A DNA stretch of 64,000 nt, from positions 124,001-188,000 of the forward strand of contig CANLPY010000001.1 of the NCBI GenBank assembly GCA_947493165.1, in the 5' to 3' direction. Both the position numbers and the translations under genes were made by a program. Positions 18,473 through 27,739 of this stretch are shown piece after piece (position 1 is the stretch's first letter; each line of letters opens with the position of its first letter). The notes beneath the pieces were generated by a model. That model was not told where the DNA came from. It saw nothing but the letters and a program-made list of their open reading frames with translations, and did no database searches. This DNA is from an uncultured Erythrobacter sp. GTDB taxonomy: Bacteria; Pseudomonadota; Alphaproteobacteria; Sphingomonadales; Sphingomonadaceae.

Positions 18473-18605
18473 TGCATTGAACTTGCGGTATTCATGCTCG
18501 CAACAACGCAAAGTCGCAGCCCACACCTTTCAATTGCAAGCGCTTTAAGGCATGGCTTGTCTTGTATGGTTGGAATGTCGCCGGCCACGCAAGTGGGAGG
18601 CGCGG

Positions 18606-19886
18606 GTGCCGCAAGCATCGCCGGAAGGTTCACTACCGAACAACGCTGATGATACGGCCTCGCTAAAGGCCCAGTTTGAAGCGACAAGAGCGCTGATGGA
18701 GGCGCTGGCAGCACCGCTCTCTGACGCAGATGCCACTCTCCAATCAATGGAAGACGCATCTCCAGCGAAATGGCATTTGGCGCACACCAATTGGTTTTGG
18801 GAAACGTTTCTGCTGCGTGATAACGTGGCGGACTACCAATTGTTAAACGCAGATTGGCCGTTCCTCTTCAATTCCTATTACGAGGCTGAAGGCGAACGGA
18901 TTGCGCGTTTTTCGCGCGGACTTTTATCGCGCCCGACCTTGGATGAGATTTGCGAGTGGCGGGCCGTAGTAAGCCGCGCGATGGAACCCTTGTTTGATGA
19001 TCCAGAGCATCTTGATCTGATTGCGCTGGGCATCGCGCACGAGCAGCAGCACATCGAATTGCTTCTAACCGATATTAAACACGCGCTGTTTCAAAACCCG
19101 CTCGGCCCGGCGATGTGGGCAACCTCGCCAGAGCCGGCGATGTCGGCGGGCAAAGCGAAACCGGGATGGCACGAACATCCCGGCGGCGTTGCGCTTATCG
19201 GTCATTCGGGTGAGGGCTTTGCCTTCGACAATGAAGGACCGCGCCACCGCGTTCTGCTGGAACCGTTTGCTTTGGCTGAGCGGTTGGTGACCAACCGTGA
19301 ATGGGATCAATTCATCGCTGATGGCGGGTATGACACCGCCGCGCTTTGGCTTTCTGACGGCTGGGGCTGGGTGCGCGAAAATGCGATTCGTGCGCCGCTG
19401 TATTGGCGCGAGGATCAGGCGTTTACGCATCAAGGATGGCAGCCGCGTGATCCCGGTGCGCCTGTGACCCATATCTCTTATTTCGAGGCTGACGCCTTTG
19501 CCAGCTGGGCAGGCCATCGATTACCGACCGAGTTTGAGTGGGAAGCAATCGCGCGTGGTCAGGAAGCCGAGCGCAGCGCTTCTGCGCACGATCCCGCATC
19601 CGGCAATCAGTTGAACCGCGCAGCCGCACCGGAACAGCATGGCGGATTGTCGCTGTTTGGCGATTGCTGGCAATTCACTCGCTCAGCGTACTTGCCATAT
19701 CCGCGTTTCCAGCCTGCCAGCGGCGCCGTCGGCGAGTATAATGGCAAATTCATGAGCGGACAGTTCGTGCTGAAAGGCGCGAGCTGCGCGACTGTGCGCG
19801 GCCATTCTCGCGCATCTTACCGTAATTTCTTCTATCCGCATCAACGCTGGCAGTTCACCGGACTGCGGCTCGCAAAAGATATCTAA
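18606..19886 (+). CDS. egtB: Ergothioneine biosynthesis sulfoxide synthase EgtB
   Basis: A 426 aa non-heme iron enzyme of the EgtB type: an N-terminal DinB-like four-helix domain with iron ligands in HLAHTNWFWETF and HEQQHIELL, followed by a formylglycine-generating-enzyme-like (FGE-sulfatase) domain ending HQRWQFTGLRLAKD. EgtB joins hercynine with a sulfur donor (gamma-glutamylcysteine or cysteine, depending on type) and O2. The frame is open back to an ATG at 18552, but the GTG at 18606 has GGGAGG five bases upstream, so I start there. The absence of a fused methyltransferase excludes OvoA. egtD follows 12 bases downstream. No egtA, egtC or egtE is visible. Confidence 0.93.
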   Translation: MPQASPEGSLPNNADDTASLKAQFEATRALMEALAAPLSDADATLQSMEDASPAKWHLAHTNWFWETFLLRDNVADYQLLNADWPFLFNSYYEAEGERIARFSRGLLSRPTLDEICEWRAVVSRAMEPLFDDPEHLDLIALGIAHEQQHIELLLTDIKHALFQNPLGPAMWATSPEPAMSAGKAKPGWHEHPGGVALIGHSGEGFAFDNEGPRHRVLLEPFALAERLVTNREWDQFIADGGYDTAALWLSDGWGWVRENAIRAPLYWREDQAFTHQGWQPRDPGAPVTHISYFEADAFASWAGHRLPTEFEWEAIARGQEAERSASAHDPASGNQLNRAAAPEQHGGLSLFGDCWQFTRSAYLPYPRFQPASGAVGEYNGKFMSGQFVLKGASCATVRGHSRASYRNFFYPHQRWQFTGLRLAKDI

Positions 19887-19898
19887 TGGGGTTCTATA

Positions 19899-20885
19899 AT
19901 GGCGACGAATAAGGGCCTCTCTTTGGTTTCCCGAGACGATGAGGGCGTAGATACAGCCTTCCGCGCAGATGTGCTTACGGGGCTAAAACAATCGCAAAAG
20001 GCGATCCCTGCGCGCTGGCTCTATGACGATGCTGGTTCGCAATTGTTCGAGGATATCACGCAGCTGCCTGAATATTATCCGACGCGGGCAGAGACAGAGA
20101 TTTTGCGTGATCATGGCGATGAGTTTGCCGCAATGATCGGGCCAGATCGTGCCGTGGTCGAGTTTGGTTCAGGCAGTTCGGTGAAGACACCGCTTTTGCT
20201 CAGCGCGATTGCGCCAAGCGCCTATGTGCCGCTGGATATCTCAGGCGATTTCCTGCGCGCTGCGGCACAGGAGCTGTCAGCGAAATTTCCCGGTCTGCCG
20301 GTCTATCCGGTAGAGGCGGATTTTATGCGGCGCGTGCAATTGCCGGGTGAAGTGGCGGACGCGCCCAAACTCGGCTTTTTCCCCGGCTCAACCATCGGCA
20401 ATATGGTTGCGCGCACAGCCGTTGATCTGTTGCAGACCATGCGGGAAACCTTGGGCGAAGGATCGCATCTGCTGATCGGCATGGACTTGATCAAAGATGA
20501 AGAAGTGCTGGTCGCAGCATATGATGATGCAGCCGGCGTTACGGCTGAATTCAACCTAAATTTGATGCGCCGGATCAACCGTGAACTAGGCGGAGATTTA
20601 CCGGTCGATAGCCTTCAACATGAGGCGCGCTGGAACGATGACTTTGCCCGGATCGAGATGCATTTGGTGGCGCAAAACGATTTCAGCTTTAGCGTTGCTG
20701 GCCAGAATTTTGCGATGCGAGAAGGCGAGACCATTCACACCGAGAATAGCCACAAATTTGATCGCCGGACCGGTAACATGCTGCTGCTGGCGAGCGGGTG
20801 GGAGCCGCGCGCGCGCTGGCTGGATGGTGCCGGGCGGTTTTCGCTGATCTTGGCTGAAGCTGCGCAGCCCAAAAGCGCGCCTTAG
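19899..20885 (+). CDS. egtD: L-histidine N-alpha-methyltransferase EgtD
   Basis: A 328 aa SAM-dependent methyltransferase that trimethylates histidine to hercynine, the first step of ergothioneine synthesis. The N-terminal RWLYDDAGSQLFEDITQLPEYYPTR segment and the VEFGSGSSVKTPLLL SAM-binding motif are diagnostic. The C-terminal block includes the FAMREGETIHTENSHKF region that binds histidine. It directly follows egtB on the same strand with a GGGG-type ribosome site, forming a two-gene ergothioneine operon. Confidence in family and pathway is high because both genes occur together. Confidence 0.95.
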   Translation: MATNKGLSLVSRDDEGVDTAFRADVLTGLKQSQKAIPARWLYDDAGSQLFEDITQLPEYYPTRAETEILRDHGDEFAAMIGPDRAVVEFGSGSSVKTPLLLSAIAPSAYVPLDISGDFLRAAAQELSAKFPGLPVYPVEADFMRRVQLPGEVADAPKLGFFPGSTIGNMVARTAVDLLQTMRETLGEGSHLLIGMDLIKDEEVLVAAYDDAAGVTAEFNLNLMRRINRELGGDLPVDSLQHEARWNDDFARIEMHLVAQNDFSFSVAGQNFAMREGETIHTENSHKFDRRTGNMLLLASGWEPRARWLDGAGRFSLILAEAAQPKSAP

Positions 20886-20949
20886 GCGAATGCGCAGCTT
20901 TGCTTAAGTTTGCGGGAAACTGACTTGGAGGCCGCGCGTTAGACGCCAT

Positions 20950-21906
20950 ATGGACCCCTCAAACACATCAATCGCAATTATTGGCGCAGGGATGGCTGGG
21001 CTGGCCTGCGCCACGCGCCTCTCCAAAGCCGGGCATACTGTAACGGTGTTCGACAAAGGGCGCGGGCCGGGCGGCCGCATGGCTGCGCGTAGAGCGGAGA
21101 TAGGCGGCGAGACGGTCGGCTTTGATCACGGCGCGCAATATTTCACCGCGCGCGATCCTGAATTTCGCAAGGCTGTGGCGGCGTGGCACACATTTGGCGT
21201 TGTCGCCCCGTGGCCTGCGGCTGGCGATGATGCGTGGGTCGGCACGCCGGGCATGAATGGTCCGATCCGCGCGATGGCGAGCGCACTTGATGTCAGTTGG
21301 GGCACGCGGATTGAGCGCGTTCACCGCGACGGTGAGCGCTGGAAGCTGGAAACAGATCACAAGAGCTTTGTCGCCGATGCGGTGGTGTGCGCTGTGCCCG
21401 CAGAGCAAGCTGGCGTCTTGCTGGGCGATGCCGCGCCTGATCTGGCTGCGCTGGCTCAGAATGTTACCTCACAGCCGTGCTGGGCAGTCATGGCGGCTTT
21501 TGCTGATCGCCTGAATATCCCTGACGATGCGCTGAAAAACCCCGACGCAGCGATTTCCTGGGCGGCGCGCAATTCGGCCAAACCTTCGCGTGCGGGCGGA
21601 GAATGCTGGGTGCTGCACGCCAGTCCGGCGCGCTCCCACGAGATACTCGATTTGGCGAAAGAAGAGGCAGCGGCGGCGGTGCTGGATGATTTCTTTGCGC
21701 AAACCGGCCTGGCGCCGGTAACCCCGATCCACCTCGCGGCGCATCGCTGGCTCTATGCCATGCCCGGCAAACCGGCAGACGGGGTGGTCCGCTATGATGC
21801 GGAACGGTACATCGGTATCGCAGGCGACTATCTTCACAGTCCGCGAGTTGAAGGCGCATTTCTATCCGGCCTTGCATTGGCATCCGACATGCTGAGCGCG
21901 GACTAG
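20950..21906 (+). CDS. FAD-dependent oxidoreductase, renalase/amine-oxidase-like
   Basis: A 318 aa NAD(P)/FAD-binding protein. The N-terminal Rossmann motif is IAIIGAGMAGLACATRL, followed by the GRGPGGRMAARR segment that binds the FAD pyrophosphate and FDHGAQYFTARD, as in renalase-like proteins. A C-terminal YIGIAGDYLHSPRVEGAFLSG motif completes the FAD site. Bacterial renalases oxidise isomeric dihydro-NAD(P)H; whether this one does so is unknown. It lies 64 bases after egtD on the same strand, so cotranscription is possible, but no role in ergothioneine synthesis is established. Confidence 0.85.
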   Translation: MDPSNTSIAIIGAGMAGLACATRLSKAGHTVTVFDKGRGPGGRMAARRAEIGGETVGFDHGAQYFTARDPEFRKAVAAWHTFGVVAPWPAAGDDAWVGTPGMNGPIRAMASALDVSWGTRIERVHRDGERWKLETDHKSFVADAVVCAVPAEQAGVLLGDAAPDLAALAQNVTSQPCWAVMAAFADRLNIPDDALKNPDAAISWAARNSAKPSRAGGECWVLHASPARSHEILDLAKEEAAAAVLDDFFAQTGLAPVTPIHLAAHRWLYAMPGKPADGVVRYDAERYIGIAGDYLHSPRVEGAFLSGLALASDMLSAD

Positions 21907-21973
21907 CCCGCGCGTACGCTGCTGTGTTGACTGTTCATAGAATTGCCAGCGCAAAACCCCTATATCGTGAGGT

Positions 21974-22651
21974 ATGAGCGCGGATAATCTAATCGCCAAT
22001 ATATCGGGCGCCATTTCAGCCATCCCTAGATCTGAATTGCTTTTGCTCGCATTGGCGGCGGTCATTGTCGGTTTCGTTGGATCATTGATGGTGCGCAAGA
22101 AAGTGCCGCTTGGCAAAATCGTGCGCGGCGGCAGCACTTTTGTGCTGGTCGGCATCTTGCTCGCCGTGTTGGTGCAATTGTCGCGGTTCGATCCGCGCAT
22201 AGAAGTGGCAGTTCCGCAATTGGGTCTGCCCGCGCAAGTTGTAGAAGGCGGTGTGACGCGCATCCCGCTGAGCCAAGATGGACATTTCTGGCTGCGCGCC
22301 GAGCTAAACGGAGTTCCGGCGAATTTTCTGGTTGATACCGGAGCGACGCTGACGGCTATTTCGCAAGGGCTGGCAGATCAAGCTGGGGTGGAACCGCGCC
22401 GCGGCGGCCTGCCAGTTTCTATCGGCACAGCCAATGGCACAACAGAAGCGCAAATCGCGACCATTGATGAACTGCGGTTTGGCAATGTTGCTGCGCGCGG
22501 GCTGGATGTGGTGATCGCGCCGACATTGGGTGAAACCAACGTTATCGGGATGAACTTGCTTTCACGGCTCGCCAGTTACCGGGTCGACAATCAGAACAAC
22601 GAAATGATTCTGGAGCCGAACAACCCGCAAGAGGCGCTGGAGCTGCGCTAA
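21974..22651 (+). CDS. Membrane-anchored retropepsin-like aspartic protease (clan AA)
   Basis: A 225 aa protein with two N-terminal hydrophobic segments (about residues 16-35 and 55-72), then a soluble domain beginning near residue 85 with the single aspartic-protease motif FLVDTGATLTAIS, which pairs with the later VIGMNLLSRL segment. This matches the bacterial clan AA family that dimerises like retroviral proteases and faces the periplasm. It follows the FAD oxidoreductase by 67 bases. Substrates are unknown for this family. Confidence 0.87.
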   Translation: MSADNLIANISGAISAIPRSELLLLALAAVIVGFVGSLMVRKKVPLGKIVRGGSTFVLVGILLAVLVQLSRFDPRIEVAVPQLGLPAQVVEGGVTRIPLSQDGHFWLRAELNGVPANFLVDTGATLTAISQGLADQAGVEPRRGGLPVSIGTANGTTEAQIATIDELRFGNVAARGLDVVIAPTLGETNVIGMNLLSRLASYRVDNQNNEMILEPNNPQEALELR

Positions 22652-22731
22652 ATCGGGCGGGGGCGTGCCTGCCGATATGCAGCATGGCCAGGTTCGCTAA
22701 GGCGGCGAAAACGTGGGCGTGGTAGGGAAAA

Positions 22732-22806
22732 TGGCTGGGGTGGTAGGGATCGAACCTACGAATGCCGCTACCAAAAAGCGGTGCCTTACCACTTGGCCAC
22801 ACCCCA
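22732..22806 (-). tRNA. tRNA-Gln (anticodon TTG), CCA encoded
   Basis: Leftward cloverleaf: acceptor TGGGGTG/CACCCCA, D arm with GGCCAAGTGGTAAGGC, anticodon stem CCGCT/AGCGG with loop TTTTGGT giving anticodon TTG, and T arm GTAGG-TTCGATC-CCTAC. Discriminator G and an encoded CCA follow. It reads CAA codons. It lies in the short gap between the protease gene and the GPH symporter. Confidence 0.96.
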
Positions 22807-22852
22807 GCAGGAGGGCGCTATATAGCGCTGCTGATTCAAATGTGAAGAGGGT

Positions 22853-24232
22853 TTAAGTGATCGCTGCACGGCGAATGGCCAATTCGTCTTCAACCTTAGC
22901 GATTGTGTCGCGATTCAAGCCGTAAAACAGCAATGCGATCGCTGCCGGCATCATCACCGCCGCCGGAATAATTGCGAAGGCCAGCTGTATTCCCATCAGC
23001 GCGGAACCGCTTTGCTCACCCTGGGCGACGAACCCGGTTACCCCCAGTACCAAACCCGGCATCGCCGATCCGAATGCAATACCTGCCTTAACTGCAAAGA
23101 TTGATGCGGACACCACCAGTCCGGTCATCTGCAGCTTTGATTTCCAATCGATGAATTCAGCGATGTCGGTGAACATGGAAAACGACAGCACCATCAGAAA
23201 ACCGAAACCGATCCCGACAAGGAATTGGACAAACGTTTGCGGCCAGACGGCATCGAGCGGTAGGATGAAGAAGATCATTATGCCGCCAGCTTTCAAGGCG
23301 CCTGCCGCAATCAAAAGGTGCGCTTTTTCAAATTTACGTTGCAAAAGATTGCCGATGATGACGCCGCTAATCTGACCGAGCGCGAGTGCAGTCAGAAACA
23401 GGGCAAGCCGATCGAGGAATAAGAACACCGGCGTGCCATCATCACCCACCACATATTTGTAAAAGAACCGCGCGCTTGACGCCCGCGATGCGATTGCGGT
23501 TACTCCAAGAATTGCGGAGATCGCGACCACGATCCAAGGTCTGGTGCGGATGAGGACACCCACATCGCCGATGATTGAGCCATTGCTTGGCGAGGGGGGA
23601 ATGCGCTCTTTTGTGCTGGCAAAGGCGGTGAGGATGCAAAAGACCGCGAACGCCGAAATGCAGCACATCGTCAGGAAGATACCGCGGGCCTCATCGCCGC
23701 CGCCCAGTTCTCGCACCAGTGTTGTGCCCAATATCCCGACCAGGATGCCAGACAGTGCAGAAAAGAACATGCGATAAGCGGTCGCGCTCGCTCGTTCCGC
23801 TGCTGATGGTGAAATGACGCCGAGCAATCCGCCATACGGAACGTTCACTGCGGTGAAAGCCAGCATACACATTGTGTAGGTAACATAGGCCCAGATCAGC
23901 AAAGCGCCGGCTTCCAGATCAACAGGGGCGAAGATCATCACGCCGGTCAATCCAAAGGGAATCGCGCCAAGTAGCAGATAAGGGCGATAACGGCCCCACC
24001 GGGTGCGGGTTCGATCCGCAAGCGCCCCAGTCATCGGGTCGGTGAAGGCATCGATCAGCTTGGTGACCAGCAGCATCAGGCCAATGGCAGCGGGCGCAAT
24101 CCCGGCAAGATCAGCAAAATAATAGAACAGGAATACGCTGAAAAAATTGACGTATAAGCCAGAGGCAAGATCCCCTACGCCGTAGCCCAGCTTCTCTCGC
24201 AACCCGATTTTATTCTGTGCCGCTGTGGCCAA
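22853..24232 (-). CDS. MFS sugar transporter of the GPH (MelB-like) cation symporter family
   Basis: A 459 aa, 12-helix transporter of the glycoside-pentoside-hexuronide family. It has the family N terminus EKLGYGVGDLASGLYVNFF, the DPMTGALADRTRTRWGRYRPYLL loop between helices 2 and 3, and the second-half WKSKLQMTGLVVSA segment. GPH proteins use Na+ or H+ to import glycosides; in sphingomonads many members have unknown substrates. No glycosidase is adjacent, so the substrate cannot be inferred. It reads leftward, separated from the GST gene by about 100 bases. Confidence 0.9.
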   Translation of the reverse strand: MATAAQNKIGLREKLGYGVGDLASGLYVNFFSVFLFYYFADLAGIAPAAIGLMLLVTKLIDAFTDPMTGALADRTRTRWGRYRPYLLLGAIPFGLTGVMIFAPVDLEAGALLIWAYVTYTMCMLAFTAVNVPYGGLLGVISPSAAERASATAYRMFFSALSGILVGILGTTLVRELGGGDEARGIFLTMCCISAFAVFCILTAFASTKERIPPSPSNGSIIGDVGVLIRTRPWIVVAISAILGVTAIASRASSARFFYKYVVGDDGTPVFLFLDRLALFLTALALGQISGVIIGNLLQRKFEKAHLLIAAGALKAGGIMIFFILPLDAVWPQTFVQFLVGIGFGFLMVLSFSMFTDIAEFIDWKSKLQMTGLVVSASIFAVKAGIAFGSAMPGLVLGVTGFVAQGEQSGSALMGIQLAFAIIPAAVMMPAAIALLFYGLNRDTIAKVEDELAIRRAAIT

Positions 24233-24336
24233 GCCGATTACCTCGCTGGCCGGACGGGAGGGGAAGGGAGCGCCTAAGTCAAGCTGAGTGTCAACTAAAG
24301 CGCTCCTAGAACCTGCCGCGTTGTCGGCGAGATGGC

Positions 24337-25191
24337 TTAGACAGCCTTGCCTCCAAAATCGGCAGCCGAGTGACGTTCCAGCAATTGTTCGTTTTCCTCA
24401 CCCCATACTTTGTTGACGATCCGCCCACGCTTCACGCCTGGCCGCGCAGAAATTTCCTTCACCCAGCGCGCGACATTTTTGTATTCGTCGATTGAGAGGA
24501 AGGTCTTTGCATCATTATAGATGTTGCCGGTCACAAACGGTGCAAGCCAAGGGTAATTGGCTATATCTGCGATGGTGTAATCATCGCCAGCGAGGAAACG
24601 GCTTTCGCCCAAGCGCTTATCAGCAACGTCGAAAATTCGCTTTGCTTCCATCGCATAGCGATTGATTGGGTATTCGTATTTTTCCGGCGCATAGGCGTAG
24701 AAATGACCAAAGCCGCCGCCGATGAACGGGCCGGTTCCAACTTGCCAGAAAAGCCAGCTCAACGTCTCTGCCCGCGCGGCTGGATCGGTTGGCAGGAACT
24801 CGCCAAATTTCTCAGCCAGATGGACGAGGATCGCTGCGGATTCAAAAACGCGGATCGGTGTCTCGCCGCTTTTATCGAGTAGGGCGGGGATTTTCGAGTT
24901 CGGGTTGATATCGACAAAGCCGCTGGTGAACTGCACGCCTTCGCCAATGTTGATCGTAAAAGCGTCGTATTCAGCGCCAGCGTGGCCTAGCTCCAACAGC
25001 TCTTCAAACATGACGGTCGCTTTCACCCCATTCGGTGTCGCCAGCGAATAGAGCTGAAAGGGGTGGTCGCCTTCCGGCAATGGCTTGGTCTCTCGCGCAC
25101 CGGCAGTCGGGCGATTGATGCTGGCAAAGCGACCGCCATTTTCAGCGTCGTAAGTCCATACTGCGGGCGGGGTATATGTGGGATCAGCCAT
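24337..25191 (-). CDS. yghU: Glutathione S-transferase family, YghU-like disulfide reductase
   Basis: A 284 aa Nu-class GST like E. coli YghU, which binds two glutathione molecules and acts as a disulfide-bond reductase. The thioredoxin-like N domain contains LATPNGVKATVMFEEL and NPNSKIPALLD (cis-Pro), and the C domain has GGGFGHFYAYAPEKYEYPI and FLAGDDYTIADIANYPW (N-capping and hydrophobic staple). An open frame extends to 25287, but the ATG at 25191 has AGGAG upstream and matches the family length of about 288 residues. It is divergent from nadE, with 160 bases between them. Confidence 0.92.
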   Translation of the reverse strand: MADPTYTPPAVWTYDAENGGRFASINRPTAGARETKPLPEGDHPFQLYSLATPNGVKATVMFEELLELGHAGAEYDAFTINIGEGVQFTSGFVDINPNSKIPALLDKSGETPIRVFESAAILVHLAEKFGEFLPTDPAARAETLSWLFWQVGTGPFIGGGFGHFYAYAPEKYEYPINRYAMEAKRIFDVADKRLGESRFLAGDDYTIADIANYPWLAPFVTGNIYNDAKTFLSIDEYKNVARWVKEISARPGVKRGRIVNKVWGEENEQLLERHSAADFGGKAV

Positions 25192-25351
25192 GTGTTTCAG
25201 CTCCTCTTGCGCGGAATTCAATCTGTTGTTCGTGAGGTGGGGGATTGTGGTTGCGAGCGCAAGACCAACGCGGTGCCGCACCTCCACGCATTTCCTATCA
25301 GGCGATCAACCAGAGCTTGCGTGATGTATCCCTTTAGGATACTTACGCGGC

Positions 25352-27703
25352 ATGACCCATTTGGCAGGACATAAGATTCGTGCGTGGCGCGAGGCCCATG
25401 ACCCGCCGCTATCAGCGCAAGAATTTGGCGCGCTGTTTGGCGATAACGGTGCGAAGGGATGGCCTAGTCGGACTGTCTATGGTTGGGAGGCGAAAGGCAA
25501 GGTGGCCAGGCCCAAAGTGCAAAAGCGGCTTGCTGAACTTGGTATCTGCCAGCCTGCCGATTGGCTTGAACCGGTACCAAGTAAACCTCAACACAGCCCG
25601 CAGAAAAACCCGGCAAAGAAGGCCCAGCGTATGAGCAAGCAAACCCATCCGTTCTATGACCTCCATACACACGGATTTGTAAGAGTTGCGACTGCGACAC
25701 CGTGCTCGCGTCCAGCAGATGTCGCCTACAACACCGCTGGCGTTATCGCCGAGGCGGAAAAGGCGCATGACCAATCGGTTGATCTGGTGGTCTATCCAGA
25801 ACTGTGCCTGTCTTCCTATGCTATCGATGATCTATTGTTGCAGCAGGCGATCCTGACGCGAGTAGAACAGGCCGTGGCCGCAGTGGCAGAGGCATCGCGT
25901 GAGTTATCGCCAGTGCTGGTAATCGGCGCCCCGCTTAAACGCGGGGACAAGCTTTATAATTGTGCGATTGTGATTGCCGGCGGGGAAATTCTGGGCGTGA
26001 TACCCAAGAGCTATCTGCCCAATTACCGCGAGTTTTATGAAAAGCGCTATTTCGCGCACGGCCGCAATTGCCAGGACTTGTGGATCGGGGTGAACGGAGA
26101 GGAGGTGCCGTTTGGCACTGACCTAGTGTTTGCCGCTGGCAACCTTCCCGGCTTCACATTTGGCGTAGAGATTTGCGAAGATTTTTGGGCGCCCAATCCG
26201 CCAGGCACTTTGGCGGCGCTGGCGGGGGCGCTGATCCTGTGTAATCTTTCCGCATCACCAATAACGATTGGCCGCGCAGATGATCGCCATTTGCACTGCC
26301 GATCCAGCTCTGCCCGGTCGATTTGCGCCTATGTCTATTCAGCAAGCGGCCACGGCGAAAGCACCACTGATCTTGCATGGGACGGCCAAGGCGTGATTTA
26401 CGAGCTTGGCGGACTGATGGCGGAGAGCACTCGGTTCGATCTGGAGCCAGAATTGTGCGTCATTGATGTGGACACGCAGCGAATCCAGTCAGAACGGACG
26501 CGGAACCAGACTTTCGCTGATGCGGCAGAGGCGCATGACCGGCCCGAAGACAGCTTTCGCCGCGTCATGTTCGACCATGCTGGTGCAGCGAGTGACGAAC
26601 CGCGCGATGCCGGGTTGATCCGGCCTATCCGCCGTTTTCCCTTTGTGCCGAACAACGCAAAGACCCTAGACGAGGACTGCTACGAAGCATTCAACATTCA
26701 AGTCGATGCATTGATGCGCCGTATCACCGCAACGCGAGCAAAATCGTTGATCATCGGCATTTCTGGCGGGCTCGATTCTACCCATGCACTCATCGTTGCA
26801 GCCAAAGCGTGTGACCGGCTGGGGATGCCGCGCACCGCCATTCGCGGCTATACAATGCCGGGCTTTGCCACCTCTGACAGTACGAAGTCGAACGCTTGGA
26901 AGCTGATGGAGGCGATGGAGATCACAGCGGAAGAGATCGACATTAAGCCAGCCGCGAAACTTATGCTGAACGACATGGGGCATCCATTTGCGGATGGCGA
27001 GCCGGTCTATGATCTCACCTTTGAAAACGTTCAGGCCGGACTGCGCACCGACTATCTGTTTCGTCTGTCCGGCCAGCACGGCGGGTTTGTTATCGGCACA
27101 GGTGACCTGTCAGAGCTGGCGCTTGGCTGGTGCACCTATGGCGTGGGTGACCATATGAGCCATTACGGCGTGAATGCCGGTGTGCCCAAAACTCTTATCC
27201 AATATTTGATCCGCTGGACGATTGAGACCGAGCAATTCTTGCCAGTGTGCAGCAAGATACTCGGCGCGGTGCTGGATACAGAGATTTCGCCTGAGCTTGT
27301 GCCTGCTGGTGAAGCTGGCGCGATGCAAAGCACAGAAGAGCGGATCGGGCCGTATGAGCTGAACGATTTCTTTCTGCATCATACGATCCGATACGGGCAA
27401 AAGCCCTCCAAAATCGTCTTTCTTGCATATCATGCCTGGCGCGATGCAAAGGTGGGGCAATGGCCCGTTGGTTTTCCGGAAGCTTGCAAGAACGAGTATG
27501 ATTTGGACGTGCTGACGACTTGGCTCGAAGGATTTCTGCGCCGCTTTTTCGGCTTCTCACAATTCAAGCGCAGCGCGCTGCCCAATGGGCCAAAGGTCAG
27601 CTCTATGGGTGCTCTTTCGCCACGCGGCGATTGGCGCGCGCCATCCGATGCTGTTGCCGATGTTTGGCTGGAGGAACTCAAAGAAAACGTGCCGGAAAGC
27701 TGA
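25352..27703 (+). CDS. nadE: Glutamine-dependent NAD+ synthetase NadE with N-terminal HTH-like extension
   Basis: The open frame is 783 aa. Residues from the internal ATG at 25631 onward (690 aa) are a standard glutaminase-type NAD synthetase: a nitrilase domain with catalytic Glu in YPELCLS, Lys region PKSYLPNYREFYEKRYF and Cys in GVEICEDFW, then a synthetase domain with the P-loop ISGGLDSTHALI. It amidates deamido-NAD+ using Gln and ATP. The first 93 codons (from ATG 25352) add a segment IRAWREAHDPPLSAQEFGALFG...RTVYGWEAKG resembling a small XRE-type DNA-binding domain, then a Pro/Lys linker. AAGAAGG (25616-25622) sits 8 bases before ATG 25631, so the enzyme may start internally; no stop separates the two parts. 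Confidence 0.93.
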   Translation: MTHLAGHKIRAWREAHDPPLSAQEFGALFGDNGAKGWPSRTVYGWEAKGKVARPKVQKRLAELGICQPADWLEPVPSKPQHSPQKNPAKKAQRMSKQTHPFYDLHTHGFVRVATATPCSRPADVAYNTAGVIAEAEKAHDQSVDLVVYPELCLSSYAIDDLLLQQAILTRVEQAVAAVAEASRELSPVLVIGAPLKRGDKLYNCAIVIAGGEILGVIPKSYLPNYREFYEKRYFAHGRNCQDLWIGVNGEEVPFGTDLVFAAGNLPGFTFGVEICEDFWAPNPPGTLAALAGALILCNLSASPITIGRADDRHLHCRSSSARSICAYVYSASGHGESTTDLAWDGQGVIYELGGLMAESTRFDLEPELCVIDVDTQRIQSERTRNQTFADAAEAHDRPEDSFRRVMFDHAGAASDEPRDAGLIRPIRRFPFVPNNAKTLDEDCYEAFNIQVDALMRRITATRAKSLIIGISGGLDSTHALIVAAKACDRLGMPRTAIRGYTMPGFATSDSTKSNAWKLMEAMEITAEEIDIKPAAKLMLNDMGHPFADGEPVYDLTFENVQAGLRTDYLFRLSGQHGGFVIGTGDLSELALGWCTYGVGDHMSHYGVNAGVPKTLIQYLIRWTIETEQFLPVCSKILGAVLDTEISPELVPAGEAGAMQSTEERIGPYELNDFFLHHTIRYGQKPSKIVFLAYHAWRDAKVGQWPVGFPEACKNEYDLDVLTTWLEGFLRRFFGFSQFKRSALPNGPKVSSMGALSPRGDWRAPSDAVADVWLEELKENVPES

Positions 27704-27739
27704 ATTGCTCTCCGACACGTCCAACTGGATTGCTAAGGT

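Noticed and set aside
27687..27720. Imperfect hairpin ACGTG...CACGT at the nadE 3-prime end as a terminator
   Set aside because: The stem has bulges and no T tract in either direction; too weak to list.
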